This document shows, in pieces, positions 61,255 to 64,000 of a stretch of 64,000 nt of DNA. Under the pieces are notes generated by a model, which worked only from the letters and a program-made list of their open reading frames with translations, made no database searches and was not told the origin of the DNA. The position numbers and the translations under genes were made by a program. Numbering within the stretch: position 1 is the first letter of the stretch; each line of letters opens with the position of its first letter. The DNA comes from an uncultured Lachnospiraceae bacterium (GTDB lineage Bacteria > Bacillota > Clostridia > Lachnospirales > Lachnospiraceae): assembly GCA_910586255.1 (NCBI GenBank), contig CAJUHR010000026.1, positions 1 to 64,000 of the forward strand, in the 5' to 3' direction.

Positions 61255-63636
61255 TTAGCCCAGCATCAGATAATTGACGGTATCAATCAACAGCTTTTTT
61301 GTAAAGAATCCTCCCCGGATAAGCCTGCCGATATTCTTACCGTTATCCGACATCCGGCGGTATTCCTCCTCAGAGACCTGCCTTACCTTGTCAGCCGCTT
61401 CCGCAAGGGAACCCACCACATATCCAATCTCATAATCCTGCACCGTGTTCTCGTGAGGAAGCCCCCGCTGTATGATCACCGGCAGACCGGCCGCCAGATA
61501 GCCGGACAGCTTGTGAGGCTGATTGCATCGGTAATAGTCCCGCTGATCCGTCTGCTCCCAGACTAGGCCAAACCCGCCCTTTGTGTATTCGGTCAGCAGC
61601 TCGGTGGTGCTTTTCCAGCCCTCCGGACATATATTCTGTCCGTTGCACACAAAATCCATATCCGCAAACAGCCGCAGGGGAATATCATAATTCCACTCCT
61701 CCACAAAACCGAAACGCTCCGGTGAGCCGGAGAAGAAAATCTGCCTCTGAAATCCCGGCGCCTGCAGCTCCCCGGAAAACGGCAGATCCCACATGGGCTG
61801 AATGAGAATCTTCTTTACTGTCAGTCCCCTTTTCTGCAAAAATCCCAGCATAGCCTCTGTTGGAACAATCACCAAATCCGCCAGATTATAATTCTCGATG
61901 GCCTGCTTATACTCCTGCTCCGTCCCTCCATACATCATCGGCAGCACATCATGGATAAAGATGGCCAGACGAATGTTCCTGTGGCGCCGGATCTCTCTCA
62001 ACAGCTCTTTGTCGTAATCCCCCGGATTCCAGGAGGGAGACTGGAAAATAACAATATCATTGTCCTTTATGGCAGCGGTATCCCTTTTCACCTGCTTTCT
62101 AAGTTCCTCCTGGCTGCCCTGAGATGAACATTTATAAATATCCATCACCTCAAAGCCCAGCTTTCTGGCAAGCCCGGCAACCCTCTGCTGTGCAATCATC
62201 GGCTCCCCCGAACTTACCCGACCGGAATTTGTGATGTGTATGGTCACAGGCGGATTTTCCTTAACCGGCTTTCTCCTTTTTTCCCAGAACCGGAGATATC
62301 CCTCCTCTGTCTCTGTCATCGCCGCCTTCTGCTGCCGTTTCAGCCACAGGTCAAGCTCCCCTTCATCGGTCATGACCCTGCGGATATCCGAGATCATCAT
62401 TGAAAATCCATCCGAAGGATAGATATGCTCCTCTGCCACATAACTATTATTATGCAGAGTCTCCTTAAACGCGAAAATCAGATGGTTATGCAAGAACGCC
62501 TGGTATACCGCTGACACGATTTCCGACTCCCGGTTAATATCCAGGTAATAATCACATTCATCAAAGAGCTCCGCAAGAACCGGCATCTTCACCGAAGGAT
62601 AAAGGCTTACGTTCTCATATATTTCCATGCTCATGAGCTTTGACGACATTTCCGTAATGGCTGCAATATGAAAATGCATATCCGGAAGCCCTTCCACGAT
62701 CTCCCTGCAGTGGTCGATCTGATCGGAGTTCGTACAGATCAGGGCCTTTTTCCTGTGGTAATTTTCCTTCTCAAACGGATAAATGAATCCCAGGGGATGT
62801 ACCATATCCGGCGATGCCCCCAGCCGGATCAGCGCCTCATAGGCGCTTTTCTTCTGCACCATGATTCTGGCCGTGCGGCTGGCCTCTCCCCCCAGGATAA
62901 TCTGCATATTTCCGGGAATGTCCCCGCTAATGGGCTCCTGCCAGAACAGCACATCTCGCTTGTATGCGGCGTGAAGTCTCTGGGATACAAAGAACGGAGT
63001 GGACAGGGAATTATAAAAAATCCGGTTTTTCTCAAACCCGGCTTCCCGCAGGGCGCGCAGTACAAACTCTGCCTTTCCCTGAAAGATCTCCACCTGATCT
63101 TTGTAATTCAGAATAATGTTCCCTGTCACATAATTTTCCACCACCACTTCTCTGCCGTCTGCGGAAAACCAGGACTTATTTACCCTCTGCCCCTTTCCGT
63201 TGAATGTGGTTCTGGCATACAGCGCCCCGTAACGGTTATAGTGGTCGCTGGAGCGTACCACCTTATTATCATCGTACCAGTCCACAATCTTTACCTGACG
63301 CTTGTGGAGCGGCTCTGCATAAAAGATCCTCCCCCGCTCCCGATTCAGATCATGAATCCTTCCCACCGTATTGCTTCCGCTGATCTCCCAGTAATCCGGC
63401 ACCGGAATCTGGTTAAAATACCGGGGCTTTCCCGGCACCCCCTTTTCCCCCTTAAAATTGCCCAGAAAAAGGCCGAACGCAGACATTACATCCTCCGGCA
63501 GGAAGCCGTCATCCTCAATCACTACCGCAGGGCAGCGGTAGCCTGCCCTTTGGAAAGAGGCCCGCAGGTTCTGGCTATCCGGGGAATTATTGTCCAAGAG
63601 CAATACTATATCGTCTGATTTAATAAATTTATCCAT
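61255..63636 (-). CDS. GtfB-Gtf3 fusion glycosyltransferase
   Basis: 793 residues. Residues 1-455 resemble GtfB, the non-catalytic partner that binds the protein acceptor for GtfA (MDKFIKSDDIVLLLDNNSPD, YYLDINRESEIVSAVYQAFL, LHNNSYVAEEHIYPSDG). Residues 464-793 are a complete Gtf3 domain (VTIHITNSGRVSSGEPMIAQ, IFQSPSWNPGDYDKELLREI, FIHDVLPMMYGG, PHKLSGYLAAGLPVIIQRGL) paralogous to the next gene. The usual state is two separate proteins. The fusion would hold the priming complex and the next transferase together. It overlaps the end of gtfA by 31 bases, with AGAGGTGG before its ATG. Confidence 0.85.
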   Translation of the reverse strand: MDKFIKSDDIVLLLDNNSPDSQNLRASFQRAGYRCPAVVIEDDGFLPEDVMSAFGLFLGNFKGEKGVPGKPRYFNQIPVPDYWEISGSNTVGRIHDLNRERGRIFYAEPLHKRQVKIVDWYDDNKVVRSSDHYNRYGALYARTTFNGKGQRVNKSWFSADGREVVVENYVTGNIILNYKDQVEIFQGKAEFVLRALREAGFEKNRIFYNSLSTPFFVSQRLHAAYKRDVLFWQEPISGDIPGNMQIILGGEASRTARIMVQKKSAYEALIRLGASPDMVHPLGFIYPFEKENYHRKKALICTNSDQIDHCREIVEGLPDMHFHIAAITEMSSKLMSMEIYENVSLYPSVKMPVLAELFDECDYYLDINRESEIVSAVYQAFLHNHLIFAFKETLHNNSYVAEEHIYPSDGFSMMISDIRRVMTDEGELDLWLKRQQKAAMTETEEGYLRFWEKRRKPVKENPPVTIHITNSGRVSSGEPMIAQQRVAGLARKLGFEVMDIYKCSSQGSQEELRKQVKRDTAAIKDNDIVIFQSPSWNPGDYDKELLREIRRHRNIRLAIFIHDVLPMMYGGTEQEYKQAIENYNLADLVIVPTEAMLGFLQKRGLTVKKILIQPMWDLPFSGELQAPGFQRQIFFSGSPERFGFVEEWNYDIPLRLFADMDFVCNGQNICPEGWKSTTELLTEYTKGGFGLVWEQTDQRDYYRCNQPHKLSGYLAAGLPVIIQRGLPHENTVQDYEIGYVVGSLAEAADKVRQVSEEEYRRMSDNGKNIGRLIRGGFFTKKLLIDTVNYLMLG

Positions 63637-64000
63637 TTCTTTTCCACCTCTGCTGTTAAAAAGGCCTGGGCCTTCTGATAAGAATGTCTGATAAAGCTTT
63701 GTCTGTCATCCACTGTAAACAGCCGGACCATCCGCTCTGCCAGTTTGTCGGTCCGTTCCTCTTTTTCCATTTTATCATGTACCGGAATCCGGTAGCCGTT
63801 CTCCCCCTCATCAATAAAGGTCTGGTTTCCGTAGGGCACGTCAAAACCGATGACAGGAAGGCCGGAGCCAATAGCCTCCATTAAGGTAAGTCCAAAGCCC
63901 TCACTGGTGGAGGCCGATACATAGGCTTCATAATTTTTATAAATCTCATCCATCCGCTGCTGACCCATAAGACGCACATAGGCACCGCAACCCAATTTGT
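63606..64000 (-). CDS. gtfA: GtfA glycosyltransferase, C-terminal part, cut by the window edge
   Basis: At least 129 residues of the C-terminal half of a GT4 GT-B enzyme. YEAYVSASTSEGFGLTLMEA carries the E-x7-E donor-binding motif, and SGLPVIGFDVPYGNQTFIDE with GENGYRIPV matches GtfA of the accessory Sec glycosylation loci, the GlcNAc transferase that primes serine-rich repeat proteins. The true start is beyond position 64000. It is the first of three coupled genes here. Confidence 0.85.
   Translation of the reverse strand, partial: KLGCGAYVRLMGQQRMDEIYKNYEAYVSASTSEGFGLTLMEAIGSGLPVIGFDVPYGNQTFIDEGENGYRIPVHDKMEKEERTDKLAERMVRLFTVDDRQSFIRHSYQKAQAFLTAEVEKKWINLLNQTI

Noticed and set aside
62668..63618. 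A 316-codon plus-strand frame opposite the GtfB part of the fusion
   Set aside because: No motif; the sense strand encodes a recognisable GtfB domain with a good ribosome site.

Overview
The window reads as chromosome from a strictly fermentative Gram-positive Firmicute, most likely a gut Lachnospiraceae (Clostridium cluster XIVa, Enterocloster/Hungatella-like). The grounds are EtfAB-linked acyl-CoA dehydrogenases without an ETF:quinone oxidoreductase, a V/A-type ATPase operon, ROK and BlaI/M56 regulators, a choline-binding-type wall protein, AGGAGG ribosome sites with some TTG/GTG starts, and UGA used as a stop. The genus is an inference.

Region 1 (about 0.26-27.7 kb) is an acyl-CoA island. 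It holds five family III (CaiB/BaiF/Frc type) CoA-transferases, two AMP-forming acyl-CoA ligases, a crotonase, an FMN-dependent nitronate-monooxygenase/FabK-like enzyme, three acyl-CoA dehydrogenases, two EtfAB pairs, two GntP-type permeases, a YkvI-type transporter, a hotdog thioesterase, and PucR- and LysR-type regulators. The content resembles the cai/fix carnitine system: import an organic acid, activate it as a CoA ester, hydrate or dehydrate it, reduce the enoyl-CoA through Etf, and recycle CoA by transfer. The substrate cannot be read from the sequence. One CoA-transferase carries an in-frame UGA at codon 28. A divergent superoxide-reductase-like protein sits in the second operon.

Region 2 (27.8-35.8 kb) is a sugar or cyclitol uptake and catabolism operon: ribose-type ABC transporter, Gfo/Idh dehydrogenase, TIM-barrel isomerases and a ROK repressor with a clear promoter and operator-like dyad. 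Its first gene, an isomerase/epimerase, is cut in two by inversion of a 255-bp segment between 6-bp inverted repeats. Flipping the segment back on paper restores a 270-codon gene with an in-frame stop.

Region 3 (36-45 kb) holds a cytosolic subtilase, an ABC permease remnant, a BlaI/M56 two-gene sensor with paired operator-like dyads, a secreted wall-binding protein, murA, tRNA-Gln(CTG), thioredoxin, a small ORF and trmB. Region 4 (45-55 kb) holds a DUF4145-TM-SH3b protein and a complete nine-gene V/A-ATPase operon. Region 5 (55-60.2 kb) holds a PAP2 phosphatase, a TRIC-family channel, a TIGR01906 membrane protein, a D,D-carboxypeptidase and an exonuclease. Region 6 (60.2-64 kb) is a protein O-glycosylation cassette of the Srr-adhesin type: the end of gtfA, a gtfB-gtf3 fusion, and a second, free gtf3.

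Several short palindromic MITE-like elements are scattered through intergenic DNA. Three of them lie across the stop codons of neighbouring genes.
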